Shown in pieces: positions 1 to 19,700 of a DNA stretch of 64,000 nt (within the stretch, counting starts at the first letter, position 1; every line of letters begins with the position of its first letter). The position numbers and the translations under genes were made by a program. The notes under the pieces were generated by a model. That model searched no databases, was not told where the DNA came from, and was given only the letters and a program-made list of their open reading frames with translations. Origin of the DNA: Mesostigma viride (lineage: Eukaryota; Streptophyta; Mesostigmatophyceae; Mesostigmatales; Mesostigmataceae); NCBI GenBank assembly GCA_009746045.1, contig RPFO01000213.1:3206266-3270265 (forward strand). Reading direction: 5' to 3'.

Positions 1-159
1 TGACTCATGAGTGGCATGATTGTCACCTGCTACGCGGTTGGCATGGCATGATTTTCACCGGCTAGGCGGTTGGCACCAATGTGTCCTTTCTCTCTCTCGT
101 CACTCCTTGTCATCGTTTCTCTCCTCATCCTGTCCTTTGTGCCCCTGTGTGCCCACCAG

Positions 160-6331
<6,172 letters not shown>

Positions 6332-7068
6332 GCGGAGCGGGCTGGCTGCCCTGCCACGCTACCCGGTGTGGGCAAGGGGCAGCGAGCAGAGCGACAGAGG
6401 GCAAGGGGCAAGGGAACACGTGGACCCTCCTGCCGTGGGCAAGGGGGCAGAGGGCAAGCAAGCGGCGTGTCGAGAAGGAGGCACGTGAGTGGTGCCTTGG
6501 CAAGGGGAACAGGCCCGTGGCGATGGGGGAAAGGGCCAGAAGGCCAGGGGACAAGAGGCATAGGGAAATGGGGCAAAACAGGAGGCAACCCTGGCGGGTT
6601 GATGCAGATGAGCACCACAGACGGTTGGTCATCCGCGTCAGTAGTGGGCCATGGGCTGTAACATCGTGGCAATACATCGTCTGCGGGATTACTTGTCCCT
6701 GAGTAGCATGGGCGCCCGTGGAGCCCCGCAAGTGCAAAGGCCCCAGGTCCTTGCTTGAAGGCAAAAACTCTGGTCTACCAAGTGCCCTTCCTGCGTTGTG
6801 GACGGGCGGAGAGGCTTTCTCATAATATTGAAGGGCACGAGCAAAGGAACAGCTAGCCCCTTGTGTATTTACAAAGGAAAAAGGGCGACACGTTTTTGAA
6901 TGCCAGCCACGTACGTTAGCGTTCTTATGTCATTGGGGTTCCCTTTAGGAAATATTCATGCGATTTTAGTTTGCGAAGCCAAGTAGCCCTGGGCGGCATC
7001 ATTTGCTGCGCACTGTAAATCTTATGTCAATCACACTAATAGCATAAAAGAAATTCGTTTGTAAATCA
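6332..7068. other. OTC 3' flank
   Basis: This is non-coding downstream sequence, purine-rich up to about 6600 (GGGCAAGGGG-type repeats). A TGTAA motif at 6657-6661 is a plausible green-algal poly(A) signal, about 325 bases after the stop. I see no further gene. Confidence 0.5.
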
Positions 7069-7167
7069 ATGAGACACCCAGCGCAGTCCAGAAGTCTAGA
7101 GAGTCCGGACCATGGGAGCTCGAGCATGCCGTTATCGTATCCGCGCGTTTTCGAGTCGTTCAAAATC
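7069..7167 (+). mobile_element. SINE head fragment
   Basis: GAGACACCCAGCGCAGTCC through TCCGGACCATGGGAGCTCGAG to TTTTCGAGTCGTTC matches the first 100 bases of the SINE at 33415-33746, read in that element's own direction. The A-box-like GGGAGCTCGAG and B-box-like TTCGAGTCG are kept. The rest of the element is absent. Confidence 0.65.
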
Positions 7168-7289
7168 AGGGTTAACGTTTGTAAATGTCTAAATTTGAAT
7201 GGATCCGGCCATATCTCATAATACGTATTGAATTGAATTGCATATATATCATAATACGTATAGAATAGCATTAATTTTACAAGTGTCTA

Positions 7290-8385
7290 GAATAGCGTTT
7301 GTAGGCCGGCCATCTTGCATGCCGGAACCAGTCAGGTAGACACTGCATGCCCTAGGTCTGCATGGCCGGCCCCGGCCCAGCGGCTAGCTTGGCCAGCTAG
7401 GACGGCCGCATATCCTGACATGCATGCATGCATGGCGCCTGCCCCCCCCCTCCCCCCCCCGTGGGGAAGCGTCCGCGTGTTTGCAAACGCAGGAAGCGCG
7501 CTAGACAGGACCCCTACCTAGGTAGGGAGCTTAGATATACATACAGAGTTGGCTTGATGTTGTAGATTCTGATCAGACGCTCCGCAAAGGTGAAAACCAT
7601 TTGCGTTCAGTGCCGGGCCGCGGAAAACGCGGAAAAACGCGATCTGCAAATGAATCAGACCGGAATCGAACTGAGGACCTCTCGCACCAATTTTGCTGAC
7701 TATAGGACGGACGTCTCCGGTTACCATGGCATCGCCAACTTACACCTACAGTCATCCGCAAAAGTTCTCCTGTCCGGGGAGTGATGCAAGCCTTTCGGAT
7801 TTCGTACTAGATAAATCACTCGAGATCTGTGTGTAGGAGTACTACACACGTGTCTGCACGCGAGACTTGTTCCTGGTCTCGCACCGTGAGACGGGCTGAA
7901 CACGGCTGAGTCCTTCTTTGAGTAGAAGGGGGCGTAGCCGGTACTATCGAAATCAGCCAAGCGTTGTAGATAGATAGACCGGTAGGATTGCGTGACCGGT
8001 AGGACTGCGTGCCCCAAGGACATTCCTAAGAAGGTAGGCAAACATGTCACATGTGACCTACCCACAGCAGCTGCTGGCTGACCTAGTGGTCCCAGCTCAT
8101 TTTGAACATCACATTCACTCCCTCTCTCTTGCTTGGACTGCTATGCAGGACAAGAAGAGGTCGGGAAGACCGTTGTCCAGGCTCATACGCCCGCCCCTGT
8201 GGGCAATCCCCCTCCCCCCAAGCGGAAGGGGCGCTTTGCTGAGTAGCATAGGTATAGGGGTTTCTAGATTAGATTAGCTTATCTAGAGTTAGGTTAGTTC
8301 GGTTTCGCGGCTTTGTCCCCCCTCCATCCAGCCACGGGAATATGTGCTACATGATATCTCCCAACGGAGTCATTAATTATAATTA
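7290..8385 (+). mobile_element. LINE-A ORF2 3' end, split by an insertion
   Basis: 7290-7425 is a decayed copy of the VGHLARTSQVDTALGL...LGQPGRHIL segment found in other LINE-A copies. From about 8010 the same element resumes (CCCCAAGGACATTCC), encodes the QQLLADLVVPAHFEHHIHSL end region and runs through the 3' UTR to a CTCC-CAAC-GGAG hairpin near 8355. Roughly 580 bases between the two parts are not LINE and include the tRNA-like sequence at 7573-7760. An 18-base motif (GACCGGTAGGATTGCGT type) is duplicated at the right junction. Confidence 0.7.
7573..7760 (-). other. tRNA-like sequence (SINE head or tRNA pseudogene)
   Basis: On the minus strand GCCATGGTAACCGG resembles a pol III A box, and AGTTCGATTCCGG, about 45 bases further on, fits the B box. 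GTGCGAGAGG precedes the B box, as in the anticodon-to-variable region of a tRNA. I could not close a convincing acceptor or T stem, so this is not called a functional tRNA. It lies in the insertion splitting the LINE-A copy. Confidence 0.4.
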
Positions 8386-8731
8386 ATTAGGAACAGAACT
8401 CCGTTGGGAGTATCTGTAGCACATAGCCCTTGAGAAGGGGCATATATGGCCTATAATACATTGTAAGCTACTTCCTGCGAGGGTGGGAATGTAAACAACA
8501 CTTGCTCTAGGTGCCGGCTAGGGCACCTGCACCACCCAGAGTCTCGATCGGGCAACTCCCAGCTAAGGGGAGCCCGTCATAGGTGGGGAAGATCATCATA
8601 GCTATACAAAAGCTCTAGAGCGTGGCATCTCAGCAGAGAGCAGCTCTCTGCATGGGCACAGCTTAACTACATAAAGCTAGGCATCATGTGGGGTGTGGCA
8701 CATCATAGGCACGCATGTACATGGCTAAATA
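8386..8731 (-). mobile_element. LINE-B 3' region, reversed
   Basis: This is the reverse complement of the 3' region at 27880-28240: hairpin (ACTCCGTTGGGAGT, 8399-8412), AAGGGGCATA, GGAAGATCATCATAGC, GAGAGCAGCTCTCTGC and the ACATCATAGGCACGCATGTACATGG block. It probably belongs to the reversed ORF1 at 9126-9880, separated from it by the insertion at 8732-9125. Confidence 0.7.
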
Positions 8732-9125
8732 ATGCGCTGGGCTGGACCCAGTGATGTTAGACGCCGCAAGGCCCGCACCTTCAAAGAACAGCTAGTAGAG
8801 GACATGGGGGGCCTAGGCCTCTCCGTGATTTGGAAGAAGATGATGGACAAGGCCAAGTGGGCCCAGGTCATAGAGGACAACGAGCCCCCCCCAGTGGGGA
8901 AGCGCCCCCGTGTGCAATCCCACGGGAGCCGCACGCCAGATAGCTCCCCTAGGGCAGCGTGCGGCTGCCTAGATAGATGTTGTAGTTAGAATGCTGTTAG
9001 ATAGATGTAGTATGTAGCCTATGTAGATAGATTAGACCGGTAGGACTGTTTGCACCCATCCATCCATCCATCGGGGTTAATGCTCCGTGACTCCCCAACG
9101 GGAGCACGAGTCATTAATTAATTAA
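8732..9125 (+). mobile_element. LINE ORF2 C-terminus of a distinct subfamily, with tail
   Basis: An open frame of 85 codons contains RRKARTFKEQLVEDMGGLG and NEPPPVGKRPRV. Spacing and composition parallel the LINE-A end (QQLLADL...PAPVGKPPPPKRKGRF), but the sequence differs clearly. It is followed by CATC repeats, a hairpin with CTCCC-CAAC-GGGAG near 9089-9102 and a TTAATTAATTAA tail. No start or upstream RT domain is attached, so this is a 5'-truncated insertion. Confidence 0.65.
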
Positions 9126-9880
9126 ATAATGCGCGTGAGTCAGCTGGTATAGTGCCTGTAGGAGGCGTACATGTACATGGCCACGGTCTATCTAGATATT
9201 CTACACTACTGCTGCTGTATTCCCCTAAGCTGGGGCGTCTGGAGTCGCTGGGGCCGCGGGGGTTGCCTCAGTGCCAGGGCTTGTGGCCGACGTAGATGGC
9301 TGCCCCCTTCCAGTACACCGGCTGCCCCGCCTTGGTCTGCCGGAGCTGGAGGTAGGTCGGCCATAGCTCCCGTCGCCGTTGTTGCTGCGCCAGGGTCAAG
9401 TCGTCGTCAAGGGTGAAGAGAGTCTTCTCGAGCCGCTTGCGGCGTCTGAGAAAAGAAATCTTGTCCACCGGGTTCTTAAAGGTGAGAAGGAGCGGGGGCG
9501 CCCCTGCCTTACCTCGCGCGCGGGGAAGGCGGTGGGCGACCAGCTTGATCGATCTCACCAGTAAGGCCCATGCGACTAAGAATTTCTCTCTCAAACGCAT
9601 GTGCAAGCTTCTCGGAATTCTCACCTTCCATGTCGAAGTTCTTGACAATGACGTTAAGGCTGCGCTTGGCGAGCTCGGCCTCCTCGATCGCGGAGGTCGA
9701 GCGTCTGCTGCTGGAGCTGCATGTGCGGCAACGGCGGAGGTGGTGCATGGAGGTGGCGTGCATGTCCGCCCAGGTCGGGATGGGAGGCGTATCGCTGGCC
9801 AAGCCAGCCGGGGCTGGCTTGGCGGCAATGTCCTTCACCGCCTGGGCCGGTGAGGCCTGCGGTGTTTTGCAACGGAGTCA
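9126..9880 (-). mobile_element. LINE ORF1-B fragment, reversed
   Basis: The minus strand encodes an ORF1-like segment, spread over more than one frame, containing NVIVKNFDMEGENSEKLAHA, FLRRRKRLEKTLFTLDDDLT and QPVYWKGAAIYVGHKPW. The same order appears at 27300-27740 (+). The RRRKRL...TLDDDLTPAQQQ signature is shared with the longer ORF1-A at 22605-23989. The 5' side is cut by a LINE-A tail (CGGAGTCATGTTATAATTT) at about 9880. Frame changes make it non-functional. Confidence 0.7.
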
Positions 9881-9914
9881 TGTTATAATTTAATTTTATT
9901 TAATTTTAATTGCG

Positions 9915-10030
9915 TGTCCCCATCCATCCATCCATCGGGGTTAATGCTTCGTGACTCCCCAACGGGAGCACCAGTTTAATTAATTAATTAATTAATTAAT
10001 TAATTAATTAATTAATTAATTAATTGATTA
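9915..10030. repeat. LINE hairpin plus (TTAA)n tail
   Basis: CATC repeats, GGGGTTAATGC, the GTGACTCCCCAACGGGAGCAC hairpin block and then about 13 copies of TTAA. The same cassette without the long tail is at 9050-9125. The tail is palindromic throughout. Confidence 0.75.
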
Positions 10031-10770
10031 TAATGGTGCCTGCCCCAAAGGACGAACCCAGGTGGGTTGGTAGACCAGCACTCAATTACGTGTACAGATC
10101 GATCAGTTGCATGCTGGCCGCTAACACTGGCAGCTAAGCTCAACGGCACAGTTTACAGGATGCTCCGACAGGTCCTGAACGTAGGGTTTTCCAAGCGCCC
10201 GTCATTAGAGTCTTTGTATCAGGGCATGCCTCGTATTTCGGACGAGATTAGACAGTGTAGGATAGCATTTGTAGGACACCTTGCTCGCACCAGCCAGGTC
10301 GACACCGCCCTTGGTCTGGCAGGCCCCCAGCGGCTTGGCCAGCCAGGGCGGCATATTCTGAGTTTCTGACAGTGGCCTGGGCCCAAGGGCATTCCCAAAA
10401 GGGTAGGGAAACATGTCACAAACTACGTCCAGATGTTGCTGGATGGCCTAGGTACTGGTCCCAGCCCAGTTTGAATACCGCATCCACTCTCTCTCCCTTC
10501 TTTGGACTGCCATGCAGAACAAGACGCGGTGGCAGAAGCCTTGTTAAGGCTCACACGCCCGACCCTGTGGGCAAGCCACCTCCCCCCAAGAGGAGGAGGC
10601 GTTTTGATGAGTATAGGGTAGTTAGGATTTTTCTAGACTAGTAGATAGATTAGCGTCAGGATAGTCCGATTACGCGGCTCTCTCCACTCCACCATGCACC
10701 CATCAAGGAATATGTGCTACATGATCTCCCAATGGAGGCATGTTATAATTTAATTTCATTTAATTTAATG
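10031..10770 (+). mobile_element. LINE-A ORF2 C-terminal copy
   Basis: The forward strand encodes RMLRQVLNVGF, SLESLYQGMPRISDEIRQ, AFVGHLARTSQVDTALGL, LGQPGRHIL and, with frame breaks, the KPPPPKRRRR end. This is the region after the reverse transcriptase fingers/palm in ORF2 of many non-LTR retrotransposons. It ends in the LINE-A 3' UTR, the hairpin near 10726 (loop CAAT here) and ATAATTTAATTTCATTTAA. The RT core is missing. Confidence 0.75.
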
Positions 10771-11125
10771 CTGGCTGACGTCATGGTCCCAGCTCAGTTT
10801 GAACACCGTATTTCCTCCCTCTCTCTAGTTGGATCGACTGCCATGCAGGACAAGAAGAGTCATGGCAGACCACTGTCCAGGCCCCAGGTGGCACACGCCA
10901 GCCCGGCCGGCCGGCCCTCATGGGCAAGCCCCCTCCCCCCACTGGCGGAAGGGGCGCTTAAATACCATTAGTACGTAGCTAAGTAGCCAGCTAGGATTTT
11001 GCATGGTAGATTAGACTAGAGTTAGCTACATATGTTAGTTTTTCGCGGCTCCGTTCATGTGCACACCCCCGCCCACCCACCCGGCCTACAGTAGCAATGG
11101 AATCATGCTACATGATCTCCAGACC
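10771..11125 (+). mobile_element. LINE-A ORF2 extreme 3' fragment
   Basis: A second, shorter copy begins at LADVMVPAQFEHRISSLSL and continues through AMQDKK and the GKPPPP-like end into the 3' UTR (TTAGTTTTTCGCGGCT, CTACATGATCTCC). It is a 5'-truncated LINE head-to-tail with the previous copy, and is interrupted at about 11120 by the TTAC-tailed element. Confidence 0.65.
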
Positions 11126-11482
<357 letters not shown>

Positions 11483-11485
11483 TAA

Positions 11486-13174
11486 CCCCTAAATGGTCTG
11501 AGATCCTGCCGATAAACCGGCTGGATCTTCACAATTTTGCAAACCAGATGCCATCCAACCTACCCATATCCAATGGCTGTCCTTGGAGGCCAAGCATGTC
11601 CATGAGTTGCCCTTCGGGTTGGTATATCACAACCTCACATATATGCAGGGTAGGCCATGTTTAACTGCCGTCAAAGTCAGGGGGGTCAAGACGCGCGTTT
11701 TCATTTTTGGTAGAATGTGCATTTTGAATTATGTTATAAGACCTAGGCACCTACCACTTCAGGGATGATAAACAATTAGTTGCTGAACAGTTTGAGCCAT
11801 TGGGGTCATCATTTGGGTGGGTATACCAGCAGTTACACCCAGTACAGCCCATAGGGGTACCGTTGGTAAAAAGCAACCAAGGGAGTAGGGGTGGGCATAC
11901 TAACTCCTAATATGGCCACCAACCATGCCAAACAATACATTTCCCTTCCACAATGATGGGGAAACATGACTGCATCATCATACTGACCTTATATGGCACC
12001 TATGTGCAGGTGCCACCTTGTCCATGCACGCAGGTAACGCGGTACGGATACCCTACGCAAGGCACGCATTCTAGGAGGCAACCACCAACAAACTAGTGAT
12101 GTTGAGCCTATTTCAGCTTTCCCTAGCAAGGATTAACTAGGCCTAAGCTGCTATAGCTTGCCAGGTGATGGCCAGCACACCTGGTGGCACATGCTGTCAA
12201 TGGGAAGCTTTTACTCACCAGTTACGTGCTTGATGATGCCACAGAGACCAGCCAACTGCCTCACACTCATGCAATATGTGTATGGGAAATGTATAACAAA
12301 CATATATGGAGGTATTCAAACCCATACAGCCTCTAAAACGTATCACCATCACCCTGTGGCAGGTCAACTGACTGAGGGAAGCATCTAAGAAGGGTGTTTT
12401 AGAAAGGGGCCAGGCCAGGGTCAAGAAAGAGCATGAATAGTGCAAAAAGAATGTGCAACACAAGCTAGAACGTATATATAAACGTCAAACATCGATAGGA
12501 AAACGATGCTTAAGCTTTACCAGGCATGGATGGCGTTACCTTGGCCCAGGCGGTGGCCGCAAAATGGCGCATTTCGGCACACCAAAGTTGTGCAGCATGG
12601 TCGCTGGATTCGGCGATTTCTGGCCACCCTTGCACGTTTACGACTACTATGTATCATAAAAAGTACAAAGAAACCAATATATCCTTTAAAATACGCCGGA
12701 AAGGTATTGCTGTCAACGTTTCTATCGTCCGGCCTGATCGCAGTTTTTTCCAGCAAGAACGCTGCCGACACCTATCAAATGGCATTCCCGCGCACCAAAA
12801 ATTGGCCTGTATGATCTTTAGGACGTTTAAAATCAATATCCTAAGTTTGGCCAGAAAACTCGAACGCAAACGTAAATGCCATGCGTGGGCGCAAGCCGCC
12901 ATGGCCAGGTCGTCGTTTTCCGGAATGCACGTTGTACGTGAAAAAGTACCCTGACCCCTTGTACTTTGACCGGCCAGAACACCTCTATAACTTTGTCAAA
13001 AGTATGCAAACCCTAGTACCATGCTGTGAAGAATTTTATAAACTTTCGATCTTCTCAGCTAAACTTTTCCTAATTCTCAATAGATTTCGCGGCATCTGGT
13101 CCCCCGAGAAGGGGCCGATGCATCGGCTGGAACTCGATTTTTGGCGGAAAATCGGCAGCAAGACCATTTAGGGG
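11486..13174. mobile_element. piggyBac-like non-autonomous element (TTAA-flanked, 1.69 kb)
   Basis: The ends are perfect 14-bp inverted repeats, CCCCTAAATGGTCT at 11486-11499 and its complement at 13161-13174. Each is directly flanked by TTAA (11482-11485 and 13175-13178). TTAA duplication and short C-rich termini are the hallmark of piggyBac superfamily transposons. On both sides of the TTAA lies (TTAC)n, so it inserted into the microsatellite. A second partial match (TGCCGAT) follows a few bases inside each TIR. No transposase-like frame is visible inside; the longest (12526-12954) shows no DDD-type motif I recognise. Confidence 0.7.
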
Positions 13175-13178
13175 TTAA

Positions 13179-13376
<198 letters not shown>

Positions 13377-13572
13377 ACTACATCATGTATGACCTCCCAA
13401 CGGAGTCATGCTATAATTTAATTTGTAATTTAATCATATTATATTGACAATATTACTGGCACTCGAAGGACTTAGGAGAGGACCGCGACTGCTCTTCAAG
13501 GTCTTGGTCGACCTCCCGGTTCTCACATATACAGGGCTGAGGCCTGGACGCTCATGCACAGAACCGCGCCAG
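13377..13572 (+). mobile_element. LINE-A 3' tail followed by an ORF2 fragment
   Basis: 13385-13440 is the LINE-A hairpin (CTCC-CAAC-GGAG) and ATAATTTAATTTG tail. From 13455 a decayed ORF2 piece follows (ALEGLRRG..., FKVLVDLPVLTYTGLRPGRS), matching LALEGPGRAP and KVLVLMVLTY at 16660-16745. The two belong to different insertions. Confidence 0.6.
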
Positions 13573-14154
13573 GAATTCTCGATCCCGGTGCGTCATAGCT
13601 GCCTGCGGCCGCTGCTGACATCTTGTCGGCAGCCTTCAGTACCCTCCGGCCTGAGCACCTTGAGAGCGGGCTGAGGCGCCAGTTGTCGCGACGGTTTCAC
13701 GCCAGGAAACCGCAATTATCTGATGCGCGCGATCGAGCACGAGACGGTGGTCAGACTTCAGGATCCACCGTGATGACCGAATCTAGTGCAGCACGCCAGC
13801 ATCCACAATGTAGAGAGAGGGGCGCTGAGCCCGGCGCGTACGCAGATATAGACAATTAAGGCAGACCACCAAATCCGACGGCCAAAAAAAGGTGGCTATT
13901 AAAGAGCCTGTTGGGCGCGCGGGGTGTGCGAAAGAATCATTGCATGCAACCAGCACAGATTCGGCCAACAGATCCGCAAAGAGATCCGTGTTACCGTTGC
14001 ATGGCCGCCGTGTTCAAGGGGGCGTACTGAGCGCCGCCGGTGCCGACTGGCAGCGTGGCGTCGGCCGGCGTCGAGCAGCATAACCAGAAAGTGCGTGGCG
14101 CGCGCGCCGGCAAGCCGTCAAGTGATCTTCGAAGCATAGCAATTAAGGACGTAG
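13573..14154. other. unassigned GC-rich sequence
   Basis: Several open frames of 60-78 codons run here on both strands, but none has a start context, splice signals or a family motif I recognise. The flanks on both sides are LINE pieces, so this is probably unrecognised transposon sequence. Confidence 0.3.
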
Positions 14155-14595
14155 CAGGGCTGGATGTACGAGGGCTAAGCTAAGGCTATGGCTGGTTGTG
14201 TACCGTGCGTTATAGCGGTGCACGTGACTAGGTATGGTGGCAAGGCTAGGCAAACATTCTAGGCATGGCTGCCATGCATGGCGGCAGCGACTATACCAAT
14301 GATTATACAAGAGCTATTCTAGCCCGCGCTCAGCAGCAGCAGCAGCGAGTCAGCGACCCGACCTGTGGCCTGAATACCTCCGCCACAAGCAGGGCCCCAA
14401 GAAGCCCAAGCTTGGGTGTTACTAGGTGGAGGCCGTGGCGGGGACTTGATGATCAACCACAAGATGTGGACGACCCCTGCGGGCTAGAATATATAGCCCT
14501 AGCTAATTGAAATCATTGGTATAATCACTGCGCCGCCATCCGTGGCAGCCATGCCTAGAATGTTTGCCTAGCCGTGCCCCCATACCTAGTCGCGA
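14155..14595 (+). mobile_element. ORF1-A C-terminal fragment with inverted 3' region
   Basis: 14330-14490 encodes a broken copy of the ORF1-A end (AQQQQQR, a decayed PTCGLNTSAT, DDQPQD). It is followed by the ORF1-A 3' region (CTAGAATGTTTGCCTAGC). The approx. 130 bases before it (GGCTATGGCTGGTTGTGTACC) are the same 3' region in reverse orientation, so the piece is a fold-back. Confidence 0.6.
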
Positions 14596-14935
14596 ACGTG
14601 CACCGCTAATTAACACACGATACACCATCAGCCATAGCCGGCTGGATTGCGTAGAGTAGTATCTCCACACATCTGAACCCTGTGATGCCAGATCTCCTTT
14701 GCGGCCGTTCCGAGCTTGGAACTGGATTCGTTGTCCACATCGTCGCGTCGCTGCAGCAACGCGATGTTTTCTGGCCAGCTAGCATACGCGGGCTTTGGTT
14801 CCAGCCGCACATTTGAAAGTGCTATCCTCCGGATTTTTGCCTTTGCACCGTGACAGTGCAGTTCTTGGACGTTTGGAATCATGGCATGGCTAACGTAATG
14901 ACTGACTTAAGCTAGATCTTTTCAGTGGTTTCCCA
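14596..14935. other. unassigned; minus-strand open frame of 84 codons
   Basis: 14628-14882 is open on the minus strand (includes AKEIWHHRVQMCGDTTLRN) without splice signals or a recognised motif. It lies between an ORF1-A fragment and a SINE, and may be an older transposon remnant. Confidence 0.3.
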
Positions 14936-15286
14936 TTTGCGGGTATTTCCTCGTAAATGGGGGGAGAGCGATCGCAGCAATGGTGCTTACCGCCTTACCC
15001 CCACACACTCCCGGCCAGTTATAGGCTCGAAACACACGCCTTGATCATGAGCAAGCTGTTTCCCGCCTTTCCGGCCCCACCGTCTATAGGTCATCTAGTC
15101 GCTCTACAAGTAAGCCAGCCATAATTTCAATGCACAAGGCTACACATTTCCATCACCACTCATAATATTCATCATGCATCCTGAACGACTCGAACACGCG
15201 GACAAGATAACGGCAGGCTCGAGCTACCATGGTCCGGATTCGATCTCCCGATTTCTGGCCTGCGCTGGTTGTCTCCTTGATAGCCT
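14936..15286 (-). mobile_element. SINE, second near full-length copy
   Basis: Collinear with 33415-33746: GGTATTTCCTCGTAAATGG, GAGCGATCGCAGC, ACTCCCGGCCAGTTA, GTCGCTCTACA, GAACGACTCGAACACG, CGGCAGGCTCGAGCTACCAT and GGTTGTCTCCTTGATA. Read on the minus strand, the A-box-like and B-box-like motifs lie within the first 110 bases. Small indels separate the two copies. I found no clear flanking duplication here. Confidence 0.65.
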
Positions 15287-15366
15287 TAGCTTAGCCCAGC
15301 TCACTTTGTATGACAGCCAGCCGGCATGCTACGTCATCCTGGCTATTAAAAAAAAAAAATAAAAAA

Positions 15367-16189
15367 ATTCTAACATGACTCCGTCGGGAGATCATGTAGC
15401 ACATATATTCCTTGCTGGATGGAATTGGAGGCCGGTGGGCGAAGCAGCGGAATCGAACTATAAAGCTAACTCTAAGCTATCTAGTCTATAATAAAACCCT
15501 AACTACTCTAATCAGCAAAGCGCCCGCCCTTGCGCTTAGGGGGAGGGCCGGGGCTTGCCCACAGGGGCTGGCGTGTGAGCCTGGACTTGTAATCTTCTGC
15601 CACCTCTTCTTGTTCTGCATAGTGCTCAGTCCAAGCAAGAGAGAGGGAGTGAATGTGGTGTTCAAACTGATCGAGCTTGGACCACTACTAGGTCGCGGCC
15701 AGTGCTCAACATCTGTTTGCAGTTCATCATGGCAGGTTTACCCAACTTTCTAGGAATGTCCTTGGGGCCAGCCCAGGTCAGGATGTGCCGCCCTGGTTGG
15801 CCAAGCCGCCAGCTGGGGGCCGGCCCGGACCAAGGGCGGTATCTACTTGCATGACTGGTGCAAGCAAGATCATGTCCTACAACAAATGCTATCATACGCT
15901 GCCTAATCTCGTCCGAAATGCGAGGCATACCCTGATACAAAGACTCTAATGACCTATGTGTGGAAAACCCTACATTCAGGACCTCAGTGTCGAAGCATCC
16001 TGTAATTAACCGACGTGTCGTCCAGCAATTGGCGTCCAGCATTGTGTCCGTGCTCAAGTGCCCATGCCTCGGCGCCGGATACGTAAGCACCGTCGTGAGG
16101 ACGAGGACCTTGAAGAGCATGCGCTTGCGGGGCTCGCCCAGGTCCTTCGAGTGCCAGTAGGTTTTGAGTGAACGAAGCCTAGCCCATGC
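15367..16189 (-). mobile_element. LINE-A ORF2 C-terminal copy, reversed
   Basis: On the minus strand: KVLVLTTVLTY, EVLNVGFSTHRSLESLYQG, MPRISDEIRQR, WRLGQPGRHILTWAGPKDIP, then 3' UTR and a terminal hairpin at 15373-15397 (arms CTCC and GGAG, loop CGAC, extended by ACATGA/TCATGT), then an A/T-rich tail near 15340-15366. It lies head-to-head with the copy starting at 16190. In-frame breaks are few, so it is relatively young. Confidence 0.75.
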
Positions 16190-17580
16190 CCGGGCCTGTT
16201 CATTATTAATTGTCGTGGATCACGTCATGCGCCAGGCATGCACGTGCACGCTTTATTTAATACTGCCGGGGTTCGAGCCGGGCGGCTTGGACATCCGATC
16301 GCGAATATGGCGGCGGTGACCCTGGCTACCCCCTGTCCGACCTGATCCATGCGGATGATACCGCCCTCATCGAGCGGGGCGCCCCGAGCACATTCAGACC
16401 TGGCTGGCCGGACTTGGACTCAGGCGTGGGCGGTGGGCCGGTTGGAGATTACTGCGTCAAAACTGAGGCGATGGTGATTGGTTGGGGCTATACCAGTCGC
16501 CCGCCGCTGCCGCGGCGGCTGCTAGACGGGAAGGAGGTCAAGTTCCGTGATCGCTTCAAACTGCTGGGGAGCATGCTCCCTGACACCGCGCCGACGATGT
16601 GGACATCCGCATGCATCGGCCTGGCCTGGCCTGGCCTAGGCATCGTTCGCTCAAAACCCGTACTGGCACTCGAAGGACCTGGGCGAGCACCGCAAGCGCA
16701 TGCTCCTCAAGGTCCTGGTCCTCATGGTGCTCACCTATATGGCGCCGAGGCATGGACGCTCACGGACACACTGCATGGCCAGTCGGTTTGACGGCTGAAC
16801 GGCACGGTAACCAGGATGCTCCGCCAGGCCCTGAAGGTAGGGTTTTCCACACATAGGTCTTTAGAATCTTTGTACCAGGGTATCAGTGCCTCGCATTTCG
16901 GACGAGATTAGACAGCGTAGTCCTGATAGCATTCGTAGGACATCCTACTCGCACCTGTCAGGTAGGACACCAACCCCAGTCTGGCTGGCCCCAAGCGGCT
17001 TTGCCAGGACTGCGGCATATATCCTGAGACCTGGCCTGGCCCGAAGGACTGTCATTCCTATAAAAAGATGGGTAAACATGCCATGATGACCTACCCCTAG
17101 CAGCTGCTGGCCGACCTAGTGGTCGCAGCCCCGTTTGAAAACCGCATTCACTCCCTCTCTCTTTCTTGGACTGCTACACCGAACAAGAAGAGGTGGAAGA
17201 CAATTCTCCAGGCTCACACGTTGGCCAGCCCCAGTGGGCAAGCCTCCCCCCCCCCGTGCAAGAGGAAGGGGCTCTTTGCTAAGTAGAATAGTTAGGGTTT
17301 TATAGATTAGCTTAGCTTAAGTTGCCGGCCATCTTGCTCGCACAGACCAGGTGAATACCGATGTACGTGGGCCCTGCGGGCCGGCCTAGGATTGGCCAAC
17401 CAGGTAAACTGAACACCTCCTATGGCAGGGTCCCTTCAAATGTCCCACGTCGTAACCCACTGGCAAACTTGGAGTTAGATTAGTTCGGTTTCGCGGCTTC
17501 GTCCACCTCCATCCATTCAGCAAGGGAATATGTGCTACATGATCTCCCAACAGAGTCATGTTATAATTTGTTTTTATTTT
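16190..17580 (+). mobile_element. LINE-A ORF2 copy including part of the RT domain
   Basis: The copy begins near VHYxxSWITSCARHA (RT motif region) and includes LIHADDTALIE at about 16345, the catalytic xxDD box with His where Phe or Tyr is usual. It continues through LLDGKEVKFRDRFKLLGSML, LALEGPGRAPQAH, MPRISDEIRQR and the 3' UTR (CATGATCTCCCAACAGAG, TTATAATTT). Several frameshifts and stops are present. This is the longest ORF2 piece in the left cluster. Confidence 0.75.
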
Positions 17581-17776
17581 GGCCAGGCCGATGCTGATGT
17601 CCACATCGTCTGCGGTTTCGGGGAGCATGTTCCCCAGCAGTTTGAAGCGATCACGGAACGGGACCTCCGTCCTATCCGTCTAGCAGCCAAGGTAGCGGCG
17701 GGCGATTGGTAGCCCCAATCACCATCGCCTCAGCTAGTTTTGCCTCTAATCTCCAGCCCCACCGCCCGCGTACTCA
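17581..17776 (-). mobile_element. LINE-A RT-adjacent fragment, reversed
   Basis: The minus strand carries RSRSVIASNCWGTCSPKPQTMWTS-like sequence in a shifted frame, equal to the FRDRFKLLGSMLPDTAPTMW segment at 16540-16600. It directly abuts the tail of the previous copy. Confidence 0.55.

Positions 17777-19700
<1,924 letters not shown>

Noticed and set aside
12526-12954. 142-codon frame inside the TTAA-flanked element as a transposase
   Set aside because: Too short for a piggyBac transposase and no recognisable catalytic region.
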